Source of the DNA: CAVPJC01 sp963705155
Lineage (GTDB): Bacteria > Chloroflexota > Anaerolineae > Anaerolineales > UBA4823
Assembly (NCBI GenBank): GCA_963705155.1
Contig: CAVPJC010000024.1
Coordinates: 62,001-126,000 of the forward strand
Direction: 5' to 3'
Length of the DNA: 64,000 nt
Below, piece after piece: positions 17,938 to 29,394 of this stretch. A program made the position numbers and the translations under genes. The notes below the pieces were generated by a model. That model had not been told where the DNA came from. It searched no databases and worked only from the letters and a program-made list of their open reading frames with translations. Positions within the stretch are counted from its first letter, which is position 1. Each line of letters begins with the position of its first letter.

Positions 17938-18053
17938 GTTTTGAGCTACCTTTTATCTCTGAAGGGGTATTTTGTTTAAACCTACCCAACGAATTAGAAC
18001 GTATTATGACTCGCGAATTTGTCAAATCCTGATTTAGCGTACGAACCTTCTTG

Positions 18054-18590
18054 TCAAGGATCAATAATTTCTGCTTTTATTGACCAACCATATTTAAGAA
18101 AATCCTTTTGTATCCAGTCTAATGTTGAAATAAGTGATCTGTCATATGAATTTTTATACCTTTGAGTGGGGTTAGGAATCTCAATGACATGCGCTTGTCG
18201 GGTCGTGAAATTCAAGCCTAGAACATCAGGTTCCCTCAAAGATTGAACTTGTCCCTGCGTTGACACCCTTACACGGGTGTCCAACCAAACTTCTTCGAAA
18301 TTTCCGCTATTAGCAAGCTCATTGGCCATTTCTGTCATTTTTGCATTGTGTGCAGCAGTGGCACCTTTTTGAACATTACCGAATATTGGACACGCATTAT
18401 GCACCAGCCACTGCCCGTTACCCACGAAGAACGTGTGCGCCAGGGAGACAGTCAGATTATACATGCGTTGCGGGCTTAGGGCGAAGGAGATCGACGTTAC
18501 CGTTCCGGTTCCCACTGTGCGCCTGGCTGACTTCCGCCCCCACCCACAGCTCCTACGCCAGGACCCTGCCGTGGCCTTCGAACTCAATCT
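18054..18590 (-). CDS. Orphan RHS cassette C: Hint remnant plus PD-(D/E)xK-like toxin tail
   Basis: The Hint remnant reads ELWVGAEVSQAH, then after a one-base shift VTSISFALSPQRMYNLTVSLAHTFFVG and GQWLVHN. The 115-residue tail starts CPIFGNVQKG and contains LREPDVLGLNF followed by AHVIEIPNP; the PD...(V)IEI spacing is reminiscent of the PD-(D/E)xK nuclease core found in many polymorphic toxins. A TAG lies in the first Hint block upstream of the shift, so the remnant is not translatable from its left end. The stop is at 18054, and the Cys-rich immunity candidate begins 117 bases further on. Confidence 0.65.
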   Translation of the reverse strand, partial: RLSSKATAGSWRRSCGWGRKSARRTVGTGTVTSISFALSPQRMYNLTVSLAHTFFVGNGQWLVHNACPIFGNVQKGATAAHNAKMTEMANELANSGNFEEVWLDTRVRVSTQGQVQSLREPDVLGLNFTTRQAHVIEIPNPTQRYKNSYDRSLISTLDWIQKDFLKYGWSIKAEIIDP

Positions 18591-18605
18591 CTATCGCGAT
18601 TATTT

Positions 18606-19019
18606 CTACTTCTCTTTTTCTAAATCCCATAAAATCACCATATATAAACCAACCTTGTTATTCATTGCAGCAAGGAGCATTCTCCGAGCGAATTGAATTC
18701 CTTCTCTGCAACTTTCGTCTAGATCGTTTTCTCGAATTTGGATCAGTGACTCCAATAATTCGTTACAATCATCATTGCTTAACCAGCCACCTTGATTGTA
18801 TATATATAATGGTCTTATCCACCTGAAATATAAATCTGCATGGGTTACAGCGGATATCTGGAGTAGATCAGTTTGGTGTAGGATGAGTTGCCCAATCGGT
18901 CGCCCATTAACTAACTTGTCTATCTGGTTATCAGGAAATCCAAGTTTTTTTAATCCATCAACCAATTTCCTCCAATTGGCTCCCAATGAACAAGGCGACT
19001 CTCGCAGGTAATGGGACAT
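18606..19019 (-). CDS. Hypothetical protein in cassette D, possibly immunity-related
   Basis: A 137-residue soluble protein (MSHYLRESPCSLGANWRKLVDGLKKLG in opening pieces) rich in Leu and Ile, probably helical. No family was recognised. It lies between toxin D with its small partner and the Hint remnant of cassette C, the position of an immunity gene or of a second protein of cassette D. The coding frame is intact. Confidence 0.5.
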   Translation of the reverse strand: MSHYLRESPCSLGANWRKLVDGLKKLGFPDNQIDKLVNGRPIGQLILHQTDLLQISAVTHADLYFRWIRPLYIYNQGGWLSNDDCNELLESLIQIRENDLDESCREGIQFARRMLLAAMNNKVGLYMVILWDLEKEK

Positions 19020-19076
19020 TACAACTAGAAACCTTATTCCTACCTCTGAATTCCAATATGGGTTTTTTTCAATCGG

Positions 19077-19272
19077 TTACCTCAATTTACCCAGTTTTTT
19101 ACCAAAACCATATTTATTCAGGATGAATTCCTCTCCTTGAAAGGTTATCGATTATCTGGAATACCCGTCTATTTAAGGGATTTAGATCACCATTTTTGAC
19201 AGCAAGTGCTAATTGGTTTGCCTCTTCGGCAAATCCTGAGTAATTGAAAAGTAATCCCGCATGATAATGCAT
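19077..19272 (-). CDS. Small putative immunity protein of cassette D, frameshifted
   Basis: ATG at 19272, a few bases after the end of toxin D. It reads MHYHAGLLFNYSGFAEEANQ and then ALAVKNGDLNPLNRR to a stop at 19114; a one-base shift near 19130 continues it as EEFILNKYGFGKKLGKLR to 19077, giving about 64 residues. Small acidic-to-neutral helical proteins in this position are typical of immunity partners, but no family was recognised. Confidence 0.45.
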
Positions 19273-19282
19273 AGCCTTTACC

Positions 19283-19859
19283 TCAATTTGCAATCACTTT
19301 TTTACCCTCGCTCAACCATTTTAGCAGATTACGCTCGACCCATCCTTTTGATTGCCCTGGAAATGATAATGATACGTGACCGACAGGATATTTGCCGCTC
19401 ATCGGATTTCCAGCAATGTCAATTACAGGCAATCCAGCATCATGAATAACTTGGCCTCCATTTGAAGTGACAGCTTCAACATCAACTTGCCAGTACATAT
19501 CATTTGGCGTTGGCTCCCTCCCGAATGAATTCCAAATACCTTCTGAAGGTGTAGAGCAAGAACACGAGACCTTCCCATCTGGGCCTGGACGAGTTTGAGG
19601 GATCGATGGATCCGAAGATTTACCAAAAATGATAATATCGTCGGCTTCATTCGTAGCTTTATAAAGATTGAGTCCCATTATCCACCTGGTTGGCCGCTTG
19701 CACCATGTCTCCGGCGCTCTCAGCCGCCTTGACGGTATCGACGATCGTCTCCGCCGTTTTGACCGCCTTGACCGCATCCACTGCGTCATCCACGTGTGTG
19801 GCGGCTCGCACCAGCGCCCCAGCCCCGGTGAATTCCAGGCAGCACCGCCCCCACAACAT
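19283..19859 (-). CDS. Orphan RHS cassette D: pre-toxin linker plus toxin tail, frameshifted
   Basis: Begins with an Ala/Val/Asp-rich pre-toxin helix (VRAATHVDDAVDAVKAVKTAE) of the kind found between RHS core and toxin, then changes frame near 19680 into GLNLYKATNEADDIIIFG and a tail ending LKWLSEGKKVIAN. No Hint block is present, so this cassette has a different junction from A-C. The toxin domain of about 125 residues contains KVSCSCSTPSEG and GKYPVGHVSLSFPG; its activity is not recognised. Its probable immunity gene starts 11 bases downstream. Confidence 0.55.
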
Positions 19860-20059
19860 CCACTACCAACTTCAAGACACGTGGCGTCTGGTTGACGTAA
19901 TATTGTACGGTTTGGTTATCGATTGTTTATTCTGTTTGTAAAGTGCGGTTATCTACCAATATTATTGCAGACATTGACGACCCGGAGTGAGGGTTTTTGG
20001 CAAAATCAACCTTTTTGTACCCGGCACTATCAGATTAAATCCTGACTATCACAGATTAT

Positions 20060-20874
20060 TTACAATCTCAATGGAAAAGGAAACCCTCTGTCTATTTCCC
20101 ATCTGGCTAAATAGTATTCGCAATCTAAAATAGAAATATTGGTATCTACACAATCAGTTATCGCTTTTTTAAATTCATCCGGTGATTGATGTATTAACAC
20201 GTTTAATCCTTTATAAAATAATTTCTGAGATCGCCAGCGCCGTTGCATAAAACTGTTTTTTTGTGCATTGATTGTTCGGTCAATTTCCCTATCATCGATA
20301 ACATTAAGTAAGTATGGCGCGCGAATTCCAGGCCAAGCCGATAAGCCGGGATGAAGAAATTTCTCTCGCGTCATCTTGTTCGCTCGTTTGTCTTTTGAAG
20401 GGTTGTTGAAGTTTCCCCATTTTTGCAAAAGCAATTCCCATGACTTTGTTATAAGGTTCTGATCAAGAAGACGTACACCAGCATAATTTAACAATATACT
20501 GGTTTAATACCGCCGGCAGGATCTTTGTAGGGTGAGTTTTTGGCTTTTTCCCATTCTGCTGTACTTTCGATCGGTTTATGTAAACACCAATAAGATATTC
20601 CTAAAAAGATATAATCATCTTGTGAGACCAAACCGGTGTCTCCGTTCATTGTAATAAACAAAAAGTCGCTTAATGATGATTCGAAATTGCGCAGGAATAA
20701 ATATATAATTCCTCGATTTCTAATATGGGAAATTCTCCCATCCTCATCGAAGTATTTCGAGTATAAATCGATAGCAGATTGGTAATTGCCATCGCGAACA
20801 AAAAGCCAAGGGTCGGTTTTTTCCCTTTCCATTTTCTTCTCCATTATATCTCTATGGACCAAAGAAATACTCAT
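20060..20874 (-). CDS. Immunity protein of the RHS gene, frameshifted
   Basis: Starts at ATG 20874, three bases after the RHS stop, so it is translationally linked to the toxin. The first part (to 20488) has a tetratricopeptide-like segment, DGNYQSAIDLYSKYFDEDGR; a one-base shift near 20490 leads into LLNYAGVRLLDQNLITKSWELL and ends at 20060. Joined it has about 270 residues, all soluble. Being directly coupled to the toxin tip, it is the best-supported immunity protein of the locus. No named family was assigned. Confidence 0.6.
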
Positions 20875-20876
20875 CC

Positions 20877-23800
20877 TTAAAGTTTAAATTTCCATCGATC
20901 ATATGGAAGAGGTACTGTATCCATTGGTAATTTCCCAGAATTTAGGTCTTGATAAAAAGTTCTTGCCCCACTTGGAGTATCTGGTTTGAAATCACCATAA
21001 TTGAAACTCTCGGGCCAATTGGAGTCCGGATAACTTGATGGATGGGCCCCGCCTAAATATTCCACATCAGGTCCCGCAGCACCTCGTGGAGCAAATCCAA
21101 ATTCAGTCTCAGGATATCGGTCGCTTAACTGAGTAGGCCCACTATAACCCTGACCTCCATTTAGTAAATCGTAATGAAATTCATTTCCAATGTCTACAGC
21201 AGAGGGTGGATTTCCTGCTGCCGTGAAAGCCCCTCCGGTTGCCGAATTCATGGCACTAACACCGGTCCCAAATATTTGAGGTGATCCAGTAATAGCACCG
21301 ACACCCATCAAGCTTTGTCCAACTAAACCGGCAATCGCAGGTGCATCTCCTACAAGTGAAAGACCCATAGCCATCCCACCTGGATCGCCGCATTGTGGCG
21401 GGCCACAATATTCACCGGGAAGAGCCTGAGGTACATCCGATGGCACCTGGCTCATGAAAATCGCCATGCCAATCAGTGCGATAAAGGGAACCAGTAAGGG
21501 GAAGTGCCCATCCGGATCAATATATGAGAGCGGCAAATTAAATGAATACGAATAACGATCCCATGCCAATGGGTTCTCATCACCCGGCACCACCGTATCG
21601 GGCTGGATGAACCTGCCCAGCAGGGGGTCAAAGAATAGAGCCCCGTAGTCGTACAACCCCGTGCCTTCTGCACGCTGCCCGGTGTAGCGCAAGCCGGTGG
21701 TGGTCGTCCCGGAGGCATACCTCAGCTCACCCCAGGGTTTGTAACGCAGCTCGCTCTGCTTCGCCCCGCTGGCCCCAACGGCAGTAATGCTCGTGCTGCC
21801 CAGGTGATCGCCCAGCAGCCACTTCAATCCTGCCGTACCCGTCCCGGTTCCTTCGCGTATGGCGATGCGCTCCGACCCGGCGAAGTAGTACTTGACCATC
21901 GTGTTGTCGTTGTCGTTCCACTCGAAGTAGTCGCCGATCATCACGTTGGTGCGGCTGCCGTAGACCTCGATCTCCACCCAGTGGTCGCCGCTGTTGGCGG
22001 TCGAGCCGTTGAGATACTCGCGCACATAGCGCACGCTGTGGGCGGCGAAGGAATGGGTCTTGCCTGCCGGCGGTCTCGGCATATTCGCCGTTCACGGCGC
22101 TGTCAAACAGCGTGGTCCAGGCCGAGCCATCTGTGCTTACCTGCAGTTTGACGCCGTGGTAGCTGCGCCCGTCGATGAAGTAATGCCAGGTTTTGATCTT
22201 GTCGACGGTGTAGACCGCCCCCAGGTCGAGCCTGACGTAGTGCGAGCCACTGTTGGCGGTATAGGCAAACTCCCCGCTGGAGCCCGCTCCGCTGTCGGGG
22301 TAGGTATCGCCGTCCGACGGGACTTCGCTCCAGTAGAGCGTGTTGTCGCTGGTGAAGGGGATGCCGGAGGCCAGGTTCTCGTAGGTCGCTTCTTTGACGT
22401 GCCGGGAGTCGCCGTCGTAGGTATAGGTATTGACCGCCGCCCCGCTCACCTGGGTCAACCGGTTCTCAGCGTCATAGCTAAAGCTGAAGGTGTTGGCGCC
22501 CAACACCCGGGTGATCATGTTGCCGTTGGCGTCGTACCAATACTTCTGCACGCCATTGAGCGTCTCAACGGCGTGGGGGTGGCTGGACGAGAAGCCGTAG
22601 GTTCCCACACCGGGCAGCCCGGTCAGGCGGCCCAGGCTGTCGTAGGTGTAGGTCTCCTGGTTGTAGACGCCGTTCAGCCCCAACGTGCCGCCTGCGGCCT
22701 GGGCCGTGTACAAACGATCCAGGTCATCATAGGAGAAGGACTGCGTCTGCGGGCTGCCCGCCTTGTAGTCGTAGATCGCCAGGATGTTTCCGACTGGATC
22801 GTAGGAGGAGACCGGCGTGGTGTCACAGTTGGTGCAGAAGCGCAGATCTTGCAGCGAGGTGGGGCTGGTATACGTGCCGCTCTTGATCCACATCAGGCGG
22901 CCCTGCCCGTTGGTTGTGTTCCAGTTGAAGTAACGATAATCGCGCTGCAGCACGGGTGCGCCTGCCAGGCTGGCCGCGCCGAGATAGAGCAGGTCTGTGC
23001 GCCCGGCGGCATCGTAAGATGCATTCTGCAGGTAGTAATAGGCGCCGTCGCTGCCCTGGCTGTATTTGACCAGGTTTTGCGGCAGGTATTTGGTCTGCAC
23101 CCGCTCCCCCACCGCGCCGTTATCCCCGCCGGGGTAGTACATATCCCTGGTTATCCCGGCCGAGTTGTACGCCCACAGTGTGGTAAACGTGCCAACGTCG
23201 GTGATGGTTTTGCTCTCCCGCCCGGGGTTGCCGTGCGGGTCGTAGCGCCAGGTCGTGCCCCCGCTGGCGTCGCTCATCGCCGTGCGCTGCCCGACCCCGC
23301 CATCGTCATACTCCTGGTAGAACTCGATATCCGCCACCCCGGTATAACCCTGGGCGATGAATTTCCAGGCCTTACCGGTCCAGTCGCTGAGCGGTGTGAA
23401 GCTCTCGCTTTTCTGCACCAGCACCGAGGGATTGTCCCGCTCCCACACCGCCAGGCGGAACTGGCCGTAGGCGTCCACCGCCAGCACGGCCTCGTACCAG
23501 GTATTGGCCTTGACCGCCATCAGGGACACCCCATCGGTCTGCGTGCCCTTGTACCAGTTGCGCTTGAGCATCCCGCCATCGGTGTACAGCATCCAGCGCC
23601 GGTAATCGGTCTGCCCGTAAGTCCCCGTATCCAGGTAGAACTGCACCCGCGCCGAGACGCTGTTTTGTTTGAAGGCAAAGCGCACCGCCTGGCTGTCGCC
23701 GATGTCTGAAGTTGTGCGCCAAATGGCATCGTTCCAGGTGGCGTTGCCCGTGATGTGCACCTGCCCGCCCGAGACGCTGACGCTGCCCGATTGTCCCCAC

Positions 23801-26800
23801 CCTGACGGCAGGCTGCTGCCATCGAACGCATCCGTGCGCAGGATGCCGTCATAGCTGTAGCTGGAATTGTATGTCGGGCTCGCGGGCAAGCGTCGTCTGT
23901 GCGGTAGTGCTTGCCCAGGAGGCGGTTGAGGTTGTCGTAATACATGCACACGCGCTCGCCCGTGGGCGTCTGTCTGGCGGGTCAGGTTGCCCAGGGCATT
24001 ATAGCTGTAAGACCAGTCGCCCATATCCGGGTCGTCCATGAAAATCTTGCGCCCGGCCAGGTCGTAATCGATGGATGTCGTCAGGCTGCCGCCCTGGATC
24101 ACATCCCTCATGCGGTCGGCCTCGTCATAGGTGTAGGTCAGTTCGGGGCCCATCCCGGCCGGTGGTGTGACCCGTACGGTATGTCCCAGGGGTCGCTGCG
24201 AGTGCAGGATTGCTTGTTGATGGCATTGGTCACGCAAGTGATCTGGTAGGGTGTACCCTGGTCAATCAGGTCATTATAGGTGTAAGCAGAACCTGTATTG
24301 TCCGGAGCGTGACGGTCTTGATCCGCCCGAGGAGATTGTAGGTGGTATAGGTCAGGTAGCTGCCATACCGCCCAAATCCTTCTGCTTGAGCCACATCATA
24401 TGGCGCCGATCGGCTGGTCTGCTGGCCGTTGGTGTAATAGAAATCGACCTTGATGTCCGTGCGTTGGAGCCGATCACCGCTCCAACTTCACGCGTTTGCA
24501 GGAGCTGCCCCAGCCCGTCGTAGTATTTACGGATCTTGTAGGTGGTGTCAGCGTCGATCTTCTGCGTCGCTTCGGTGTAAAAGGGCGTCGAGCCAGAATA
24601 GATCGACATAGGCGAAGTCTGAGTGGCTGTACCGGTCTCATTCCCCCGGGCGGCGGATGGCGGTGATGCGGCCAAAATTGTCGTAGGCGGCCATGGTGAT
24701 GCTCCCGCTCGGGTCGATCTCGGAGAGCGGCAGCCGAAGCGGTAGTCGTAGGTGGTGTAACCCTTGTATCCCAGCGCATCGCTCTGCCACAGCGTGTAGG
24801 TGTGGTAGCCGTCATCCGTGCAGCCGCTGGGTTGGTTGGTTGTGCCATACCGAGCTCTCTCCAGGTTTCTTCGCAATCGGCTGGTCGAGGGCAGCTCATC
24901 AGGAACCAGCCGTAGTCCGGAGAGGTCTTCACCTTGACCGATTGCCCCAGTCGTCGTACTCGAACTGCCGGTCGCTGAACAGGGCGTAGCTTGGGTTGGC
25001 CTGGTAGTTTGCATAACATACCTTGCTGGCGTCGGCAAAACAGGTCATCGTGCGCTGCCCGGTCAGCCTGCCGCTGCTGGGGCTGATCCAGTACCCGCTC
25101 TGCCCGTCGTACAGGTTCCACTGCGAGGCGGTCAGATCGCTATCGGCGTAGTCGCAGGCGGCGTCCTCGCATTTGTAGCGGTTGACCGCCGCCGGCAGCC
25201 CCACCAGGTATTTGCCGTTCTGGGTGTAGGGGTAGTACCAGGTGCGCACAGCCCGGTAATCCAGCCAGGCGCTGCCGCTCCATTTTGCTTCGACGACACC
25301 CGTCAGGTTGCCGTACTGGCTTCCGTTCTGGTAGGCGGTCTCATACAGGGAAATGGTGCGTGTGCCGATCCAACTGCCATCGCCTTCGAAGGTATAGTTA
25401 TAGGACGCCGTCGGGCGCGGCCAGTAGATCTTGAGCTCGTCATACACCGTGCTGCCCAGATAGGGCAGCGCATTGGCGGCCGCCTGCACGGGGGCATCCG
25501 AGTCGGCGTCGTAAATCGTCTCGCTCAATGAATACAGGTTGCCCTCGCTGTATTCGTCCAGCCAAAGCGTGCCGTAGTTCACATCGGCCACAAAGCGCCA
25601 GCTCAGGCTGCCCGAAAAAGTGTGCCGGTCTGTTTTGACACTGCCCGGATCATCGCGCGGCCACACCCGCAGATAGTGCCCCTCGGCATTATCCACCACC
25701 AGCAGCAGCACATACCAGGTGTCGCGTTTGAATTCGGTCGTTGAATAGAGCTGCGTGTCGGTGCAGGTAGTATCCATACAATAGGTGGAATACAGCCGGT
25801 CATCCCGTTTGGCATACAACCCCCAGCGCCGGAACCCGGCCCCGTAATTGCCCACTTCCAACGCCAGTGTGGCTTCCTGCTCGCTGGCATTCTCGTTGAT
25901 CTGGAACTGCACCAGCACGGCCTCGCTATCCGTCAGATCGAAGGGTGTACGGTTCAACAGTCCCTGCCAGGCCGCCTGCATTGGTCACTTTGGCGGCTAT
26001 GTCGCCATCCTTGCGCTCGAAGGTTGGCTGGGTTGTCCAGTAGTCTCCAGGCCGTCGAGTTGAAGGGCTGGTAATAGCTCTGCGTGCCTACCAGCGTGAC
26101 GCTTTCTGTCCCTTTTTGGCGTCATCCTGGTGGAAAAAGCGGGTGGTGATGCGTCCATCCGGCCTGTTCGTGCACCATGCCATTCCCGCGGAATTCGCCG
26201 TAAGCCGGGTTGTAGCGGGTTGTTTCGGTGGTGGTGAAGATCGCATACGAATTCTGGATGGTGTTCGTCGCAGGATTATCGTATGTATAACTGTTGGTAA
26301 TGCTTTCGTTGGTCAGGGTGGCTTTGGCGGTCTTAGCAGACACCCGGTAGCGGGTGGGGTACAGCTTGATCGAGCGATCTTCCAGATAACACGAGCTGTT
26401 GCAGTACATGTGCAGCCAGACGTGTGCGGCGTTTTTGGGAACCACCATCCTACCGCTGAGATAATAGGTGCTGAAGCGCTGCATGCCCGTTTGAGTAGCC
26501 AGGATGGGTATCGGGGTTGTGAACTCCATCGTTCAGGCCAAGCTGCGCGGTGCTGACATAAGAAGTTTTCGTTTTTACCGTTACCCCCACAGAGTATACA
26601 GCCCCAGGCTGCACCAGTCGGGCAGGCAGCTCCATATAAGCCTGCCCGTTGATTTTCAAATCACTACCCTCGCAAGAAACTGTACCGCCGTTGTAGCCGA
26701 TCATATTGGATACATGCCATTCGTCATGCTCATATTTGCAGCCCGGGGTTGAATATTGTTTGCCTTCCGGCGTCCCTTCAGTCTCGGACCAGGGGGTAGT

Positions 26801-28863
26801 CTCGTAGGAGAAGATTACGTTTCCACCGCTGCCATTATCCCCCGCCGTCAGGTGCAGGGTATCGCTGTAAACAAAACTGGTGGCAGGCATGCTGGCGTCG
26901 TTATTCAGGCCGTATTCCTTGACCTGCTGCAAAGCCAGGGTGTAGGCATTCGTGCGCCAGGGGTGATCGGGAAAGATGACCGGGGTGGTGGCGTAGGTGA
27001 AATCAAACTTGCGGATCGTGACGCTATCCTGCTCGATACGCACCATATCCAGGCGTTTCTTCATGTAGAAATTCAGATCGCCGATATCCGTCCACTCGTC
27101 TTTGTAATCCTGACGATCCTCGACATCAAACACTACCTTATAATGCCCGTGAGGGTATTCAATAGTCGCCGGATAGTACGGCAATGGCCGTATTAAAGGT
27201 AATCCCATCATCACAAGGGTGTTCTTTCAGTTGATATTCGGTCAAATAGGTGAAAACCAGTTCTTTGCCGTAAATATTGCGGATCTTGTGCAACGACCAG
27301 CGCCAGGTGGTCGGGTTGGTGGTGTAGTTGCCGCTGTCGCATTTGTTGTGATATCCCGAAGGATATTGAGCGCGGGTTTTGGCAGTATCGCCAAAGATAT
27401 ATTGCATCCCACTTTTATCCCAGGCATTCCAGGTATTGTTTGCCTCATCAAACTGGATGCGCCTGAAGCTTTCATCGGTAGTGTGGTAATAGCCGTTCGC
27501 ATCTTTGAGCATCAGGCTGCTTACCCCTGCCGCCGAGATGGAAAAGGTATCGTCGCTGGTATTGTTGGGCGTACCGTGCTGGTCGCGCTCGACCGAGCCG
27601 GTATCCAACGACCAGCCCATCCCCACCCAGGAGGCCTGGGTTTGGGCGGCAATGGCGTTATCCACCGTCTGGCTGTTGTAGCTCAGGTTCAGGCTGGGTT
27701 GCAGCGCACCCGGTCCGGGCGGCGTCCACAACGGCAGGGAGTAGGTGCCCGCTCCGGTAAACTGGCTGACCTGGAAGGGTTGCAAGCTGGGCAGGCGGCC
27801 CGACTCCCAATCGCTGCTGGAGATATCGAAGACGGTCAGGTGGTCGGTGGTGGCGCGGCAGGAGGTTCGAGTTGCTGTAAACCTGGGATGCCAGCGGTAG
27901 CCAGACGGACTGGTCGTCATTGTAGTAGTACAATCGCAGCCAGGCTTCGTTCTGTCCGTACAGCTCGTTCTTGTCGTAGCTCACTTCGATGGTCAGCGGC
28001 TGGTCAAACTTGTGCACCTCCTGGCCGCTCTTTTGCCCAACTGCCAGAATCTCGAATGGCTGCCCACTCAGAGATTGCGGCGGTCGGGCAACCAGCGACG
28101 GATGGCGCACCCGCACGGTCAGGTCTTCGCCCGCGGCTCCCTCCGGGAAACTAACCCGCACCCGGTCATACAAACCGCGCGCTTCGCCGCCGGCCGCAGG
28201 CACTACATTGAAGCCATCTTCGCTCAAGGTAAGTGTCGCGGTGAATATTTCATTACCCGCCAGGTGCAGGCCTGCCCGGATCGTGTAAGTTCCCTGGGCA
28301 TCGGCCAGAATGCCCCAGTTTGTTGCGTTCACTTCGCTTGCGACCGGCATGATCAGCGTGTGGGTGGCGGGATTGAACGAGCTGATCAGATCGGCGGCGG
28401 GGGTGAATGCTGGCGGTACGCTTACTTCGATTTCCAGGTCGGATCGATCAGCAGGCAGATTGTGGACTTCCCAAACGATTTGCAGCGGATCGCCGGGAAT
28501 ATACCGGGGCGGATCGGTGTAAAGCGTGAAGGTGATGGGCGAGGCAGGGGTTGTAGCCGGTACTGCGGCGGTAGGGACGAACGTGGGGGTCGCCGTCGCA
28601 ATGGGGGCCGGTAGGGTGGGTGTGAGTGTAAGAGTTGCTGTAACGGGCAGCGTTGGCGTGGCAGTGGGAAGCTCTTGAGTTGCTGTGATCACATCCGCGG
28701 TGGCTAACGGTGTGGGTGTCCCGGTGGGAAGAGGCGTTTCGCTCGCCTCAGCCGTCAGGCTGGGGGTAGGCGTGGTCTCGCCTTCATCCGCCTGGTACAA
28801 AGAAGCTGCCCGGGCGGGCGTGGGCGCCAGGCCGGGCAGCGGCATCGGCCTTGCCATGCACAT
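20877..28863 (-). CDS. RHS/YD-repeat polymorphic toxin with SpvB-like N-terminal region, heavily frameshifted
   Basis: A cell-surface or secreted toxin-delivery protein of about 2,650 residues if frames are joined. In order: Thr/Pro-rich stalk (about residues 30-120), a beta-sandwich region, an SpvB/TcdB-like start of the shell (LPLWTPPGPGALQPSLNLSYNS, 27.7 kb), YD repeats, a LamG/concanavalin-like insert near 23.5 kb, an F5/8 type C (discoidin)-like insert at 22.0-22.35 kb, the RHS core closing motif DPLLGRFIQPDTVVPG and DRYSYSFNLPLSYIDPDG (21.6 kb), and a variable tip of about 210 residues. The tip ends GPDVEYLGGAHPSSYP, FKPDTPSG, YDRWKFKL and has no Hint domain. Single-base breaks lie near 27860, 27200, 26510, 26000, 24950, 24480, 24300, 23890 and 22070. 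No clear signal peptide is seen at the N-terminus. Confidence 0.8.
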
Positions 28864-28895
28864 GGTAAAGTGATATCATCCTGTTCGAGGTCTTC

Positions 28896-29339
28896 ATGCT
28901 GACAGAACCGGGCAACCGCAGGCGCATCCGCCTGACATTAATCACCATCATCCTGGCTACGATCCCGTGTTACTGTATCGGGTTGTTTGCTGCCAGCGTA
29001 GCCCCGGAGCGCAGGCCGATGACAGGACTGACTGTCACCCCAACGTTCACCCCCTCGCCAACGGCCTCACCCACAGGCACATTGCTGCCTTCACCCACCG
29101 GCTTCCCAACCCAGACCCCGCCTACGCCCGGCACCGCCACAGCCACCGCCAGCCCGGCGCCCAGCGGCACGCCCACGCCCACCTCCACCCATACACCAAC
29201 ACCTACCGCCTCCCCCACAGCTTCACAGCCACCGCCTCCTGATACGCCAACCCCGCCGGTAGATACTCCCACCCCGGAAGCGGAAATCACGCCCACTTCA
29301 ACCAGCCTGCCCCCGGATGAGGCCAGCCCCACACCCTAG
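28896..29339 (+). CDS. Thr/Pro-rich membrane-anchored protein of unknown function
   Basis: A 147-residue protein: basic N-terminus, one hydrophobic helix (residues 13-33, LTLITIILATIPCYCIGLFA), then about 105 residues made almost wholly of TPT, TPSP and PP motifs. It is probably anchored by the uncleaved helix or a signal peptide, with an extended, wall-spanning tail outside. It is divergent from the RHS gene, whose N-terminal stalk has the same composition, so it may be part of that surface system. No catalytic domain is present. Confidence 0.6.
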   Translation: MLTEPGNRRRIRLTLITIILATIPCYCIGLFAASVAPERRPMTGLTVTPTFTPSPTASPTGTLLPSPTGFPTQTPPTPGTATATASPAPSGTPTPTSTHTPTPTASPTASQPPPPDTPTPPVDTPTPEAEITPTSTSLPPDEASPTP

Positions 29340-29394
29340 GCGCCGGCCTCCGGCAGCCAGCCGGACACCAGGAATAATTTGGACACAATTTGCA

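Larger units (their letters stand above)
15995..18581. repeat. Three dispersed copies of the Hint-domain anchor sequence
   Basis: Nearly identical DNA encoding PQRMYN(L/P)(T/S)V...AHTFFVG.GQWLVHN occurs three times, at about 15995-16203, 17223-17312 and 18399-18581, always on the minus strand and always joined to an unrelated tail. Shared stretches include TTATGCACCAGCCACTG on the plus strand. They could serve as recombination anchors for swapping toxin tips. Confidence 0.8.

Noticed and set aside
22060..23709. Open frame of 549 codons on the plus strand opposite the RHS gene
   Set aside because: Antisense shadow of YD-repeat codons; composition is Val/Gly-rich and no start signal is present.
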